Of a stretch of 5,548 nucleotides of DNA, positions 1 through 5,548 are shown piece after piece. The translations under genes and the position numbers were made by a program. The notes beneath the pieces were generated by a model. It worked only from the letters and a program-made list of their open reading frames with translations. It ran no database searches and was not told the origin of the DNA. The stretch spans positions 1 to 5,548 of the forward strand of contig JAGCMZ010000191.1 in assembly GCA_017646225.1 (NCBI GenBank), given 5' to 3'. Position 1 is the first letter of the stretch. Each line of letters begins with the position of its first letter. The DNA comes from Paludibacteraceae bacterium. Its GTDB lineage: Bacteria > Bacteroidota > Bacteroidia > Bacteroidales > Paludibacteraceae.

Positions 1-54
1 CAAACCAACAATAATGAATTATTTTAGGGATCATCAATAAAGGGTGTTAAGTAT

Positions 55-1200
55 TTATTTCTTCATTACTTCGATAATTCTACCGCAAGCCAAGCCGTCG
101 CCGTAGGGGTTGATGGCTTCGCTCATTTTGGTATAAAGTGCGCTATCTTCTAAAAGGTTGGAAACGCCTTGCTCTATCTTATCGCGATTGGTACCTACTA
201 GTAATACCGTACCAGCCTCTACGGCTTCGGGACGCTCGGTGGTATCGCGCATTACCAATACAGGTTTGCCAAGTCCTGGAGCTTCTTCTTGCACACCACC
301 GCTATCGGTCAAAATCAAATACGATTTTTCCATTAGGTAAACAAACTGCAAGTATTGAAGGGGCTCAATCAAGAAAATATTAGCTGCATTATCGCCCAAA
401 ATTTCCATAACGGGTTTACGCACGTTGGGATTTAAGTGCATGGGGTATACAAAATCTACATCGGGATATTGCTCCGATAAGGTTTTAATGGCATGGCAGA
501 TATTCAAGAAACCATCGCCAAAGTTTTCACGACGGTGTCCCGTAATCAATACCAAACGTTTACCGCTGGCCAATCGATTGGTATCGTACCCCATTGCCAA
601 CAATTCTGCTTGCAACAATGCACTCAACGCTTGTTCGCTTTCAATTTTCTTAACCACCCACTGCAATGCATCAATAACGGTATTACCTGTTACAGTAATG
701 GTGCTTTCTGCTACATTTTCTTTTAAAAGATTTTGTTTAGAAAGAGGAGTAGGCGAAAAATTAAACGCAGCAATACGACCGGTAATCAATCGGTTCATTT
801 CTTCGGGCCATGGGCTGTAGATATTGCCTGTACGCAAACCTGCTTCTACGTGTGCTACTGGAATTTGTTGGTAGAATGCAGCCAAAGCCGATGCGGTAGA
901 TGTAGTGGTATCGCCGTGTACAAAAACAACATCGGGGGTTACTTCTTTCAAAACATCGCGCATACCTAATAGAATACGACTGGTTACATCGTATAAATCT
1001 TGGTTGGGTTTCATGATGTTTAAGTCGTAATCGGGTACAATTTGGAATAAATCCAATACCTGATCGAGCATCTCACGATGTTGTCCTGTAACACAAACAA
1101 TGGTTTCAAAACTATCGGGATGTTTCTTAAACTCATGCACCAAAGGAGCCATTTTAATGGCTTCTGGACGCGTTCCAAAAACAAGTAGAATCTTTTTCAT
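55..1200 (-). CDS. wecB: UDP-N-acetylglucosamine 2-epimerase (non-hydrolysing)
   Basis: This cytoplasmic enzyme interconverts UDP-GlcNAc and UDP-ManNAc, a precursor for ManNAc-type sugars in surface polysaccharides. The predicted protein has 381 residues, normal for the family. Seen in the sequence: an N-terminal [12 protein letters not shown] signature (residues 8-19), HGDTTT with Asp97, HVEAGLRTG with Glu119, PEEMNR with Glu133, TGHRREN with His222, and the C-terminal UDP-binding stretch [11 protein letters not shown] (298-308) followed by RDTTERPE. Asp97, Glu119, Glu133 and His222 correspond to the catalytic or active-site residues of E. coli WecB (Asp95, Glu117, Glu131, His213), so the enzyme looks intact. 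The start at 1200 puts [14 protein letters not shown] at the N-terminus as in homologues. An upstream ATG at 1227 would add nine non-conserved residues and would overlap the promoter candidate. The gene lies 114 bp downstream of the SDR gene on the same strand. The family assignment is very secure, and the symbol follows the usual name. Confidence 0.97.
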   Translation of the reverse strand: MKKILLVFGTRPEAIKMAPLVHEFKKHPDSFETIVCVTGQHREMLDQVLDLFQIVPDYDLNIMKPNQDLYDVTSRILLGMRDVLKEVTPDVVFVHGDTTTSTASALAAFYQQIPVAHVEAGLRTGNIYSPWPEEMNRLITGRIAAFNFSPTPLSKQNLLKENVAESTITVTGNTVIDALQWVVKKIESEQALSALLQAELLAMGYDTNRLASGKRLVLITGHRRENFGDGFLNICHAIKTLSEQYPDVDFVYPMHLNPNVRKPVMEILGDNAANIFLIEPLQYLQFVYLMEKSYLILTDSGGVQEEAPGLGKPVLVMRDTTERPEAVEAGTVLLVGTNRDKIEQGVSNLLEDSALYTKMSEAINPYGDGLACGRIIEVMKK

Positions 1201-1224
1201 GTACAAAATATCTTTGGGATAATA

Positions 1225-1232
1225 CAAAAATA
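1225..1232 (-). promoter_or_regulatory. Candidate wecB promoter (-7 box)
   Basis: On the minus strand this reads TATTTTTG, a full match to the Bacteroidetes -7 consensus TAnnTTTG. Transcription would start about 20 nt upstream of the wecB ATG. The nearest TTTG that could serve as a -33 element is at 1258-1261, 25 bp away, slightly beyond the usual 17-23 bp. The box overlaps the foot and T-run of the inverted repeat at 1231-1257, so the same bases could instead be a terminator tail. Confidence 0.35.
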
Positions 1233-1257
1233 ACTCTCATGACGGACATGAGAGTTA
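1231..1257 (-). terminator. Perfect 11-bp inverted repeat between SDR gene and wecB; candidate terminator
   Basis: The arms TAACTCTCATG (1231-1241) and CATGAGAGTTA (1247-1257) are perfectly complementary around a 5-nt loop. On the minus strand the stem is followed at once by TTTTTG. This is the layout expected of an intrinsic terminator about 58 nt past the SDR stop codon. The stem is only moderately GC-rich, so termination may be partial. The dyad also lies between, and touches, two TAnnTTTG-like boxes upstream of wecB, so it could instead be an operator controlling wecB. I favour a terminator because of the T-run, but the sequence does not settle it. Confidence 0.5.
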
Positions 1258-1265
1258 CAAAGATA
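1258..1265 (-). promoter_or_regulatory. Second -7-like box upstream of wecB
   Basis: The minus strand reads TATCTTTG, matching TAnnTTTG, and abuts the inverted repeat at 1231-1257. If used, transcription would start inside the repeat and give a leader of roughly 50 nt. I find no TTG at 17-23 bp upstream. In this AT-rich gap such an octamer can occur by chance. Confidence 0.2.
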
Positions 1266-1314
1266 CTTTTTTTCTTTTAGATTATTGTTGTTTCTGGCTG
1301 AAAATTTACAGTGT

Positions 1315-2124
1315 CTACTTCCTTCCCGTAAATTGTTCCATGCCGTGGAAAATGCCAACTACTTCGCCAAAAATGAAATCGAATAAGAAGGTAGGCAAAA
1401 TAGCTTGCCAGAAACGGATAAAGTGGAATCCAAAAGGAAGGCCTTTAAAGTTTCTGTTTTTCTCGATGGCTTTGATGATTTTTTTAGCGGTGGGTTCTGC
1501 TTTTAGAATGGGGAAGAAACGCGATTTTACGCCATCGAACATGCCTGTGTTGATAAAGTAGGGGGCAATGGTGCTAACGTGCACGTTGCTTTTGGCTTGT
1601 TTTAGTTCGATGCGTAGCGAGTCCGACCAACCAATGGTTGCCCATTTACTAGCGGCATACACCGACATGCGGGGGTTGGAAATCATACCGGCAGCCGAAC
1701 CGATGTTGCAAATATGACCAAAGTTGCGTTTGATCATATCGGGCAAAAAGGCCAAACTTACCAACATGGGCGCTGTGGCGTTGATGTTCATGGTGCGCAA
1801 AATGTCTTGTTCCGATTGTTGATCGAAGGTTTTGTTGTTGGCAACAATGCCAGCGCAGTTAATCAAAATATCAATTTGCGAACAAGCATTAAGGGTAGCT
1901 TGTGCTGCAGCTTTAATTTGTTCAGGGTTAGAAACGTCTACTTTGTGGGTGTAAACGGTTCCAATAGGAGCCAATGCTTGTTGGGTATCGGCCAAGTTTT
2001 TCTCGTTAATATCCCAAATGGTTAAACTTTTTGCACCTTTTTCTAGGGCGATACGTCCCATGATGCGGCCAATGCCCGAGCCTCCGCCCGTAATAAGAAC
2101 ATGGCTGTTTTTGAACTTTGTCAT
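1315..2124 (-). CDS. Short-chain dehydrogenase/reductase (SDR), classical type
   Basis: This is an NAD(P)-dependent oxidoreductase of unknown substrate, 269 residues long. Seen: the Rossmann motif TGGGSGIG (12-19), an acidic residue after strand beta-2 (Asp38 in IWDIN), NCAG (89-92), Asn114, Ser143, and YAASK giving Tyr156 and Lys160. The Asn-Ser-Tyr-Lys catalytic tetrad is complete. In classical SDRs an Asp at position 38 favours NAD(H) over NADP(H). The IWDIN segment and the hydrophobic C-terminal stretch (about 228-262) ending in MEQFTGRK recall the SDR16C group of retinol/hydroxysteroid dehydrogenase-like enzymes, which associate with membranes. A hydrophobic substrate is therefore possible but unproven. 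The start at 2124 gives MTKFKNSHVLITGG, the usual short lead to the Rossmann fold. An upstream in-frame start at 2193 adds 23 unlike residues and crosses the promoter region. The gene is divergent from the deacetylase-like gene and has no obvious glycan-specific feature. Confidence 0.93.
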   Translation of the reverse strand: MTKFKNSHVLITGGGSGIGRIMGRIALEKGAKSLTIWDINEKNLADTQQALAPIGTVYTHKVDVSNPEQIKAAAQATLNACSQIDILINCAGIVANNKTFDQQSEQDILRTMNINATAPMLVSLAFLPDMIKRNFGHICNIGSAAGMISNPRMSVYAASKWATIGWSDSLRIELKQAKSNVHVSTIAPYFINTGMFDGVKSRFFPILKAEPTAKKIIKAIEKNRNFKGLPFGFHFIRFWQAILPTFLFDFIFGEVVGIFHGMEQFTGRK

Positions 2125-2142
2125 ACAATTGGTTTTAAAAAT

Positions 2143-2213
2143 TTTGCACAAAAGTAGTAGGTTTGTGCAAATAACGGTGATAAATCTGCACATTTAGTAT
2201 GTTTTTGTGCAAT
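2143..2213. repeat. Two similarly built dyad repeats in the divergent promoter region; candidate operators
   Basis: Dyad 1 is perfect: TTTGCACAAA (2143-2152), 9-bp spacer, TTTGTGCAAA (2162-2171). Dyad 2 has the same geometry: an imperfect left arm TCTGCACATT (2185-2194, 7/10 to the arm of dyad 1), 9-bp spacer, and TTTGTGCAAT (2204-2213, 9/10). The arms in each dyad are 19 bp apart centre to centre, and the dyads are offset by 42 bp, close to four helical turns. Dyad 1 overlaps the candidate -7 box of the SDR gene. The arrangement suggests a dimeric DNA-binding regulator, but I cannot name one. Confidence 0.55.
2149..2156 (-). promoter_or_regulatory. Candidate SDR-gene promoter (-7 box)
   Basis: The minus strand reads TACTTTTG, matching TAnnTTTG, with a predicted transcription start roughly 15-20 nt upstream of the SDR start codon at 2124. 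I see no TTG at the usual -33 distance, so an activator may be needed or the box may be chance. The box lies inside dyad 1 (2143-2171), so a protein bound there would compete directly with RNA polymerase. Confidence 0.4.
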
Positions 2214-2269
2214 TTTTACAAAAAATGAGCATAAATGAAATAGAAATGACATAATTGGCTAATTTTTAC

Positions 2270-2277
2270 TACATTTG
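2270..2277 (+). promoter_or_regulatory. -7-like box immediately upstream of the deacetylase-like gene
   Basis: TACATTTG matches TAnnTTTG and ends only 4 bp before the ATG at 2282. Transcription from it would begin at or beside the start codon and give a leaderless or nearly leaderless mRNA. No TTG lies 17-23 bp upstream, which weakens the call. The real promoter could be further upstream, within 2125-2269. Confidence 0.3.
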
Positions 2278-2281
2278 TGTC

Positions 2282-3103
2282 ATGGATTTTAGTTTACGCA
2301 TATACCAACAATTATTGGAAACCCTGCAAGCGCAAGGTTATCAGTTCTTGACGTTCGAGCAATACTGTATGCTTGGGCTCAGTGACCGCGAGGCTCAGGG
2401 ACCGAATGAGATTGCATCACCAACCAAATACATCATTCTGCGTCACGATGTGGATTTAAAGGCAGAGAACTCGGTAGAGACGGCAAAAATTGAGCATAGT
2501 TTGGGCATTAAAGCCAGTTATTATTTTAGGGTAGTGCCCGATAGCGATAAACCTGACTGCATCAAGGCCATTGTAGACTTGGGCCACGAAATTGGTTACC
2601 ATTACGAGGATATGTCGCTTTGTGGGGGCAATCCCGAAAAGGCGGTGGCGCATTTTACCGAAAAGTTAGCCTATTTTAGAACGTATTACCCCGTTAAAAC
2701 CATCTGCATGCACGGTGCGCCCACCAGTAAATACGACAGCAAAGATATTTGGCAATTTGCATCGTATAAAAACGATTTTGGTTTGATTGGCGAGCCTTAT
2801 TTTGATGTTGATTTTTCGGATTTGTTCTACTTAACCGATACGGGTAGACGCTGGGATGGCTACAAGGTAAGCGTGCGCGATAAAATTCCTACTTACCAAG
2901 ATATTTGGACTGCGAATAATTGGGTATATAAACATACCGATGATATTATTCGCGCATGCAAAGACGGTAGTTTGCCCAATCGCATCATGATTACCACGCA
3001 TCCCCAACGTTGGACGGATAACAAGGCCCAACAAATCAAAGAAATGCTGGTGCAAAACCTTAAAAATACCGTAAAATACTGGCTGATTAAACTGAGAAAA
3101 TAA
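2282..3103 (+). CDS. NodB/polysaccharide deacetylase-like protein, cytoplasmic
   Basis: This is a 273-residue protein of the glycoside hydrolase/deacetylase superfamily, likely a carbohydrate N- or O-deacetylase acting on a polysaccharide precursor. Seen: ILRHDVD (52-58) in place of the usual TFDDG, giving the catalytic-base and metal aspartates; GHEIGYHYED (101-110), aligning with the EIGxHTxTHP metal motif; ICMHGAP (141-147); and IMITTHPQRW (235-244), matching the C-terminal catalytic-His strand. His107 is kept, but the position of the second metal histidine appears to be Met111. No signal peptide or membrane segment is visible, so it probably acts in the cytoplasm. The start at 2282 gives MDFSLRIYQQLLE, typical of this group as I remember it. 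The only in-frame upstream alternative is a TTG at 2255. Its stop lies 3 bp before the next gene, implying co-translation. The superfamily is fairly sure; the reaction is inferred. Confidence 0.82.
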   Translation: MDFSLRIYQQLLETLQAQGYQFLTFEQYCMLGLSDREAQGPNEIASPTKYIILRHDVDLKAENSVETAKIEHSLGIKASYYFRVVPDSDKPDCIKAIVDLGHEIGYHYEDMSLCGGNPEKAVAHFTEKLAYFRTYYPVKTICMHGAPTSKYDSKDIWQFASYKNDFGLIGEPYFDVDFSDLFYLTDTGRRWDGYKVSVRDKIPTYQDIWTANNWVYKHTDDIIRACKDGSLPNRIMITTHPQRWTDNKAQQIKEMLVQNLKNTVKYWLIKLRK

Positions 3104-3106
3104 GGC

Positions 3107-4132
3107 ATGGTTGTTCAGGCGCAATCTTATAGCAAGCAGTGGCAAGAGTTGTCGGAAAACAGCTCTTATGCTTCGTTTTTTCAGACCCAACAGGCTTTTG
3201 AATTTTACCAATCGCAAACCTATTTGGATACTTTTGCGTTGGCGGTAGTAAACAGCGAGCAACAATTAATGGGCGTTGCCGTGGGTTATATCCAAGCAGA
3301 AAAGGGATTGAAAAAGTGTTTCTCGCGCCGTGCCATCGTCATGGGTGGTTTGTTGTTGGCAGATGATATTGCGCCCGATTGGGTAAAAGAACTGCTTATG
3401 GCGCTAAAAGAGCGCACCCGTAAAGCCATTTACACCGAAATTAGAAACCATCACGATTACAGTGCCTTTGCCGATGTTTTTGCCGCCTGTGGCTTTGATT
3501 ATCAGCCCCATTGCAACGTAAAAATTACCTGCGATAATTGGGATAATATGTTGCTGCGCATGGATAAAAACCGCCGCCGCGCTCTAAAATCTATAGCAAA
3601 CATCACCGCCTCAACAACAAAAAATGTGCGCAGCGAACTCGCATCAACAACCTATACCTACGCTTCTACGCCAGAGCAAGTGCACCAATTCTATGCTATG
3701 TTGGTTAAACATTACCAAACCAAGGTGCGCAAGCCCTTGTTTCCTTTATCGTTTTTTGTTGATATGGTACAATCGCAAACGGGTAGGTTGCTGCTGTTGT
3801 ACCAAAACGATGTATTATTGGGCGGCATGTTGCAGGTAGTATTGCCAGGCAGGGTAGTGTACGATTATTATGCCTGTGCCAACGATGCCATTTACAAAGA
3901 CTTATCGCCATCCGTCTCCATTTACGGCATCACCTTGCAGCAAGCATTGACCGAAAATATAACCCTGTTTGACACCATGGGAGCAGGCGTGCCCGAAATT
4001 CCGTATGGTGTGCGCGACTTTAAGTTGCGTTTTGGCGGACAACTGGTGCAAGAAGGCCGTTTTTTGTGCATTCACAAGCCATTTTTGTACAAACTAGGGG
4101 AGTCTTACATTCGCTACAAAAGCAAAGAATAA
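3107..4132 (+). CDS. FemAB/GNAT-like acyl- or aminoacyltransferase
   Basis: This is a 341-residue protein with the two-lobed GNAT arrangement of FemAB-like transferases, which move an amino acid or acyl group onto an amine of a cell-wall or glycan precursor. Seen: an N-terminal lobe with strands FALAVVNSEQQLMGVAVGYI (43-62, GNAT-like), the basic MDKNRRRALK stretch (152-161), a second lobe with LLLLYQNDVLLGGMLQV (228-244), and the C-terminal GVPEIPYGVRDFKLRFGG (294-311) with QEGRF, a hallmark of the family. No signal peptide or membrane helix is present, so it acts in the cytoplasm or on its membrane face. A Ser/Thr-rich segment (about 162-188) links the lobes. The start at 3107 follows the deacetylase-like stop by 3 bp, so the two are almost certainly one transcription unit. 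The substrate is unknown. In a polysaccharide locus, acylation of an amino sugar or of a peptide-like substituent is more likely than peptidoglycan cross-bridging. Confidence 0.8.
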   Translation: MVVQAQSYSKQWQELSENSSYASFFQTQQAFEFYQSQTYLDTFALAVVNSEQQLMGVAVGYIQAEKGLKKCFSRRAIVMGGLLLADDIAPDWVKELLMALKERTRKAIYTEIRNHHDYSAFADVFAACGFDYQPHCNVKITCDNWDNMLLRMDKNRRRALKSIANITASTTKNVRSELASTTYTYASTPEQVHQFYAMLVKHYQTKVRKPLFPLSFFVDMVQSQTGRLLLLYQNDVLLGGMLQVVLPGRVVYDYYACANDAIYKDLSPSVSIYGITLQQALTENITLFDTMGAGVPEIPYGVRDFKLRFGGQLVQEGRFLCIHKPFLYKLGESYIRYKSKE

Positions 4133-4178
4133 ACTATTTGTCTTCTGTCAATAACTTATTGTGGATTAAATTGACTTT

Positions 4179-4213
4179 TTTGAGCATTTATTATTTTTTT
4201 TAACGTATATTTG
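4179..4213 (+). promoter_or_regulatory. Candidate promoter of the sugar transferase gene
   Basis: TTTG (4179-4182) and TATATTTG (4206-4213) are separated by 23 bp and match the Bacteroidetes TTTG / TAnnTTTG pattern within its reported 17-23 bp range. Transcription would start a few bases downstream, giving a leader of about 15 nt before the ATG at 4234. This is the most complete promoter match in the window. It suggests the sugar transferase can be expressed independently of the upstream pair. Confidence 0.5.
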
Positions 4214-4233
4214 CGAAATGATTCTTTGTAAAT

Positions 4234-5548
4234 ATGCAACCATTTCGTTTTGTATATAAGCATTTTATAGTAGATGTTGTTAACCTGATTATCAGCGTGT
4301 TGCTGGTATTATGGTTGGCTCCTTTCAATACAGAAGACCCTTTTCATAAATACGTACCTGTTTATTGTTGTTTTGGGTTAGGATGGCTCTTTTTTGCTTT
4401 TTTATTTGGTCGATACAGCAAAACCATCCGTCAACAAGGCTATTTTCCCTCTATTTTTAAGGCAGCTAACGCCTCTATTGTAGCCTACGGCATTGCTGTA
4501 GGTGTATTTTATTTCTACTTTACCAATTATTCCATTTGGGTACTGACGGCCGTAACGGGCATTGCATTTGGCTCTTGGTTTATTATGCAGAGCTTGTATT
4601 TTGCCTTTATTTATGCGTCCGATCCCGAAGACGAAGTACAACCCGTTGCCAAACGCGAACCCAAAACGGTATTGGAATCGCCCACCATTGTATCGGACGA
4701 GGCTTACGATGCTATTTACAAGGCCATGAACAAATGGATGAGCAAGCGTGCCTTTAATTGGTTGTGCCAACAAATAGATTTACACAGCAGCAATACCTAC
4801 GTATTTGCATCTACCACCATCTTTAACCTAGAAAGTTTAACACCCTACAAATACGATACCATTGTTAATGTGCGTAGCCTAAACAACATCAGGGGCATTA
4901 ACAAAATGTTTTCGATGGCCAACGAAAAGTTGCCCGATAATGGTTTGTACGTGGGTGTTTTCAAAGACAAGCACGTTAAAAAGCAACAAATTTTGCATAA
5001 GTACCCAGCCGGCATTAACTGGATATTTTATACCTTCTACTACTTTGTTAAACGTGTAATACCTAAATTATTCTTAACCAAGCGTTTATATTACGATATA
5101 ACCCGAGGCAAACGCCGTGTACTATCCAAAACTGAGGTGTTTGGCCGCTTGTATTTTTGCGGATTCGAAATTGTATCCGAAAAGAAAATAGACCATTATA
5201 CCTACTTTGTGGCACGTCGCCGACAAGAGCCACCCATGTACAAAAAACGTCGTTACGGACCCATAATATCACTTAACCGCGTGGGCAAAAACGGTAAAAC
5301 CTTTAAGTTTTACAAAGCCCGCACCCTGTATCCTTATTCTGATTTTTTGCAAGAGTACATTTACCAAAAATGCGGTTTGCAAGAGGGCGGTAAATTTACC
5401 CACGATATTCGCGTGAGTACCCTCGGCAAGTTTATGCGCCGTTGCTGGCTCGACGAGCTGCCCATGATTTTGAACTTTTTAAAAGGGGATATGAAGCTGG
5501 TAGGCGTGCGTCCCATTAGCAAGCATTACTTTAGCCTGTACAGCCCCG
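4234..5548 (+). CDS. Sugar transferase (undecaprenyl-phosphate phosphoglycosyl transferase-like), 3' end outside window
   Basis: The frame stays open from the ATG at 4234 to the window edge, giving 438 residues and an incomplete C-terminus. Enzymes with this catalytic domain transfer a sugar-1-phosphate from a UDP-sugar to undecaprenyl phosphate, the first membrane step of polysaccharide assembly. Seen: four predicted membrane helices (about 11-29, 43-59, 78-96, 104-127), an acidic linker (129-150), a middle domain (about 160-330) with NVRSLNNIRGINKMF (212-226) and SKTEVFGRLYFCGFEIV (298-314), then the bacterial sugar transferase core: VGKNGKTFKFYKART (350-364), FMRRCWLDELPM (400-411) with the Asp407-Glu408 dyad, and GDMKLVGVRP (418-427). 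The usual FRTM motif reads ARTL. The re-entrant helix normally just before the core is missing. This matches a Bacteroidetes sugar transferase family as I recall it. An ATG at 4218 is out of frame and closes after 13 codons. Confidence 0.88.
   Translation, partial: MQPFRFVYKHFIVDVVNLIISVLLVLWLAPFNTEDPFHKYVPVYCCFGLGWLFFAFLFGRYSKTIRQQGYFPSIFKAANASIVAYGIAVGVFYFYFTNYSIWVLTAVTGIAFGSWFIMQSLYFAFIYASDPEDEVQPVAKREPKTVLESPTIVSDEAYDAIYKAMNKWMSKRAFNWLCQQIDLHSSNTYVFASTTIFNLESLTPYKYDTIVNVRSLNNIRGINKMFSMANEKLPDNGLYVGVFKDKHVKKQQILHKYPAGINWIFYTFYYFVKRVIPKLFLTKRLYYDITRGKRRVLSKTEVFGRLYFCGFEIVSEKKIDHYTYFVARRRQEPPMYKKRRYGPIISLNRVGKNGKTFKFYKARTLYPYSDFLQEYIYQKCGLQEGGKFTHDIRVSTLGKFMRRCWLDELPMILNFLKGDMKLVGVRPISKHYFSLYSP

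Noticed and set aside
138..969. Several rightward reading frames of 60-131 codons opposite wecB
   Set aside because: They lie wholly antisense to a well-conserved gene and show no recognisable motif; they are shadows of its codon pattern.
1201..1227. N-terminal extension of wecB from an ATG at 1227
   Set aside because: It adds nine residues absent from the family and overlaps the candidate promoter; [14 protein letters not shown] at 1200 fits homologues.
2125..2193. N-terminal extension of the SDR (23 residues, Cys/Leu-rich, faintly resembling a signal segment)
   Set aside because: It crosses the -7 box and dyad repeat, and MTKFKNSHVLITGG is the standard SDR beginning.
2255..2280. Third dyad copy next to the deacetylase-like start (TTTGTG at 2274-2279)
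   Set aside because: The left arm at the expected spacing matches only about 5 of 10 positions, and the TTTG is explained by the -7-like box.
2831..3265. Leftward 144-codon frame across the deacetylase-like/FemAB-like junction
   Set aside because: It is antisense to two supported genes, has no domain features, and its composition looks like reverse translation of them.
4149..4161. CAATAACTTATTG as a terminator after the FemAB-like gene
   Set aside because: It forms at most a 5-bp AT-rich stem with a 3-nt loop, too weak; the T-runs at 4175-4181 and 4193-4200 are not directly preceded by a hairpin.
4218..4259. 13-codon leader-peptide ORF starting at the ATG at 4218, overlapping the sugar transferase start
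   Set aside because: It has no attenuator structure or codon pattern to support it; chance short ORF.
4402..4773. Leftward 123-codon frame opposite the sugar transferase
   Set aside because: It is antisense to the membrane-domain region of a clear gene, with no motifs of its own.

Overview
The window looks like part of a surface- or exopolysaccharide locus from a member of the Bacteroidetes, probably a free-living lineage. Three observations support this. Good matches to the Bacteroidetes promoter -7 motif (TAnnTTTG) lie upstream of the transcription units. None of the genes has a clear Shine-Dalgarno sequence. The protein families (4-TM sugar transferase, FemAB/GNAT-like protein, signal-less NodB-like protein) resemble Bacteroidetes homologues as I remember them. 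I cannot place it to genus.

Layout: positions 1-54 hold nothing I can support. A leftward pair follows: wecB (UDP-GlcNAc 2-epimerase, 55-1200) lies downstream of a short-chain dehydrogenase (1315-2124). The 114-bp gap between them holds a perfect 11-bp inverted repeat with a T-run and two -7-like boxes. A 157-bp divergent intergenic region (2125-2281) holds a -7-like box facing each way and two similarly built dyad repeats placed 42 bp apart. Rightward, a NodB/polysaccharide-deacetylase-like gene (2282-3103) is followed after 3 bp by a FemAB/GNAT-like transferase (3107-4132). After 101 bp with its own promoter candidate comes a large sugar transferase (4234 to beyond the window end). This last gene has four predicted N-terminal membrane segments and a C-terminal phosphoglycosyl-transferase catalytic domain.

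How the genes may work together (inference): WecB would supply UDP-ManNAc. The sugar transferase would load the first sugar phosphate onto undecaprenyl phosphate at the inner membrane. The deacetylase-like and FemAB-like proteins, probably co-translated and both without signal peptides, would modify a precursor in the cytoplasm, for example by exposing and then acylating an amino group. The SDR has no pathway-specific signature. The most unusual items are the duplicated dyads in the divergent promoter region, the incomplete NodB metal site, and the atypical sugar transferase. I see no RNA gene, CRISPR array, insertion sequence or toxin/defence system.
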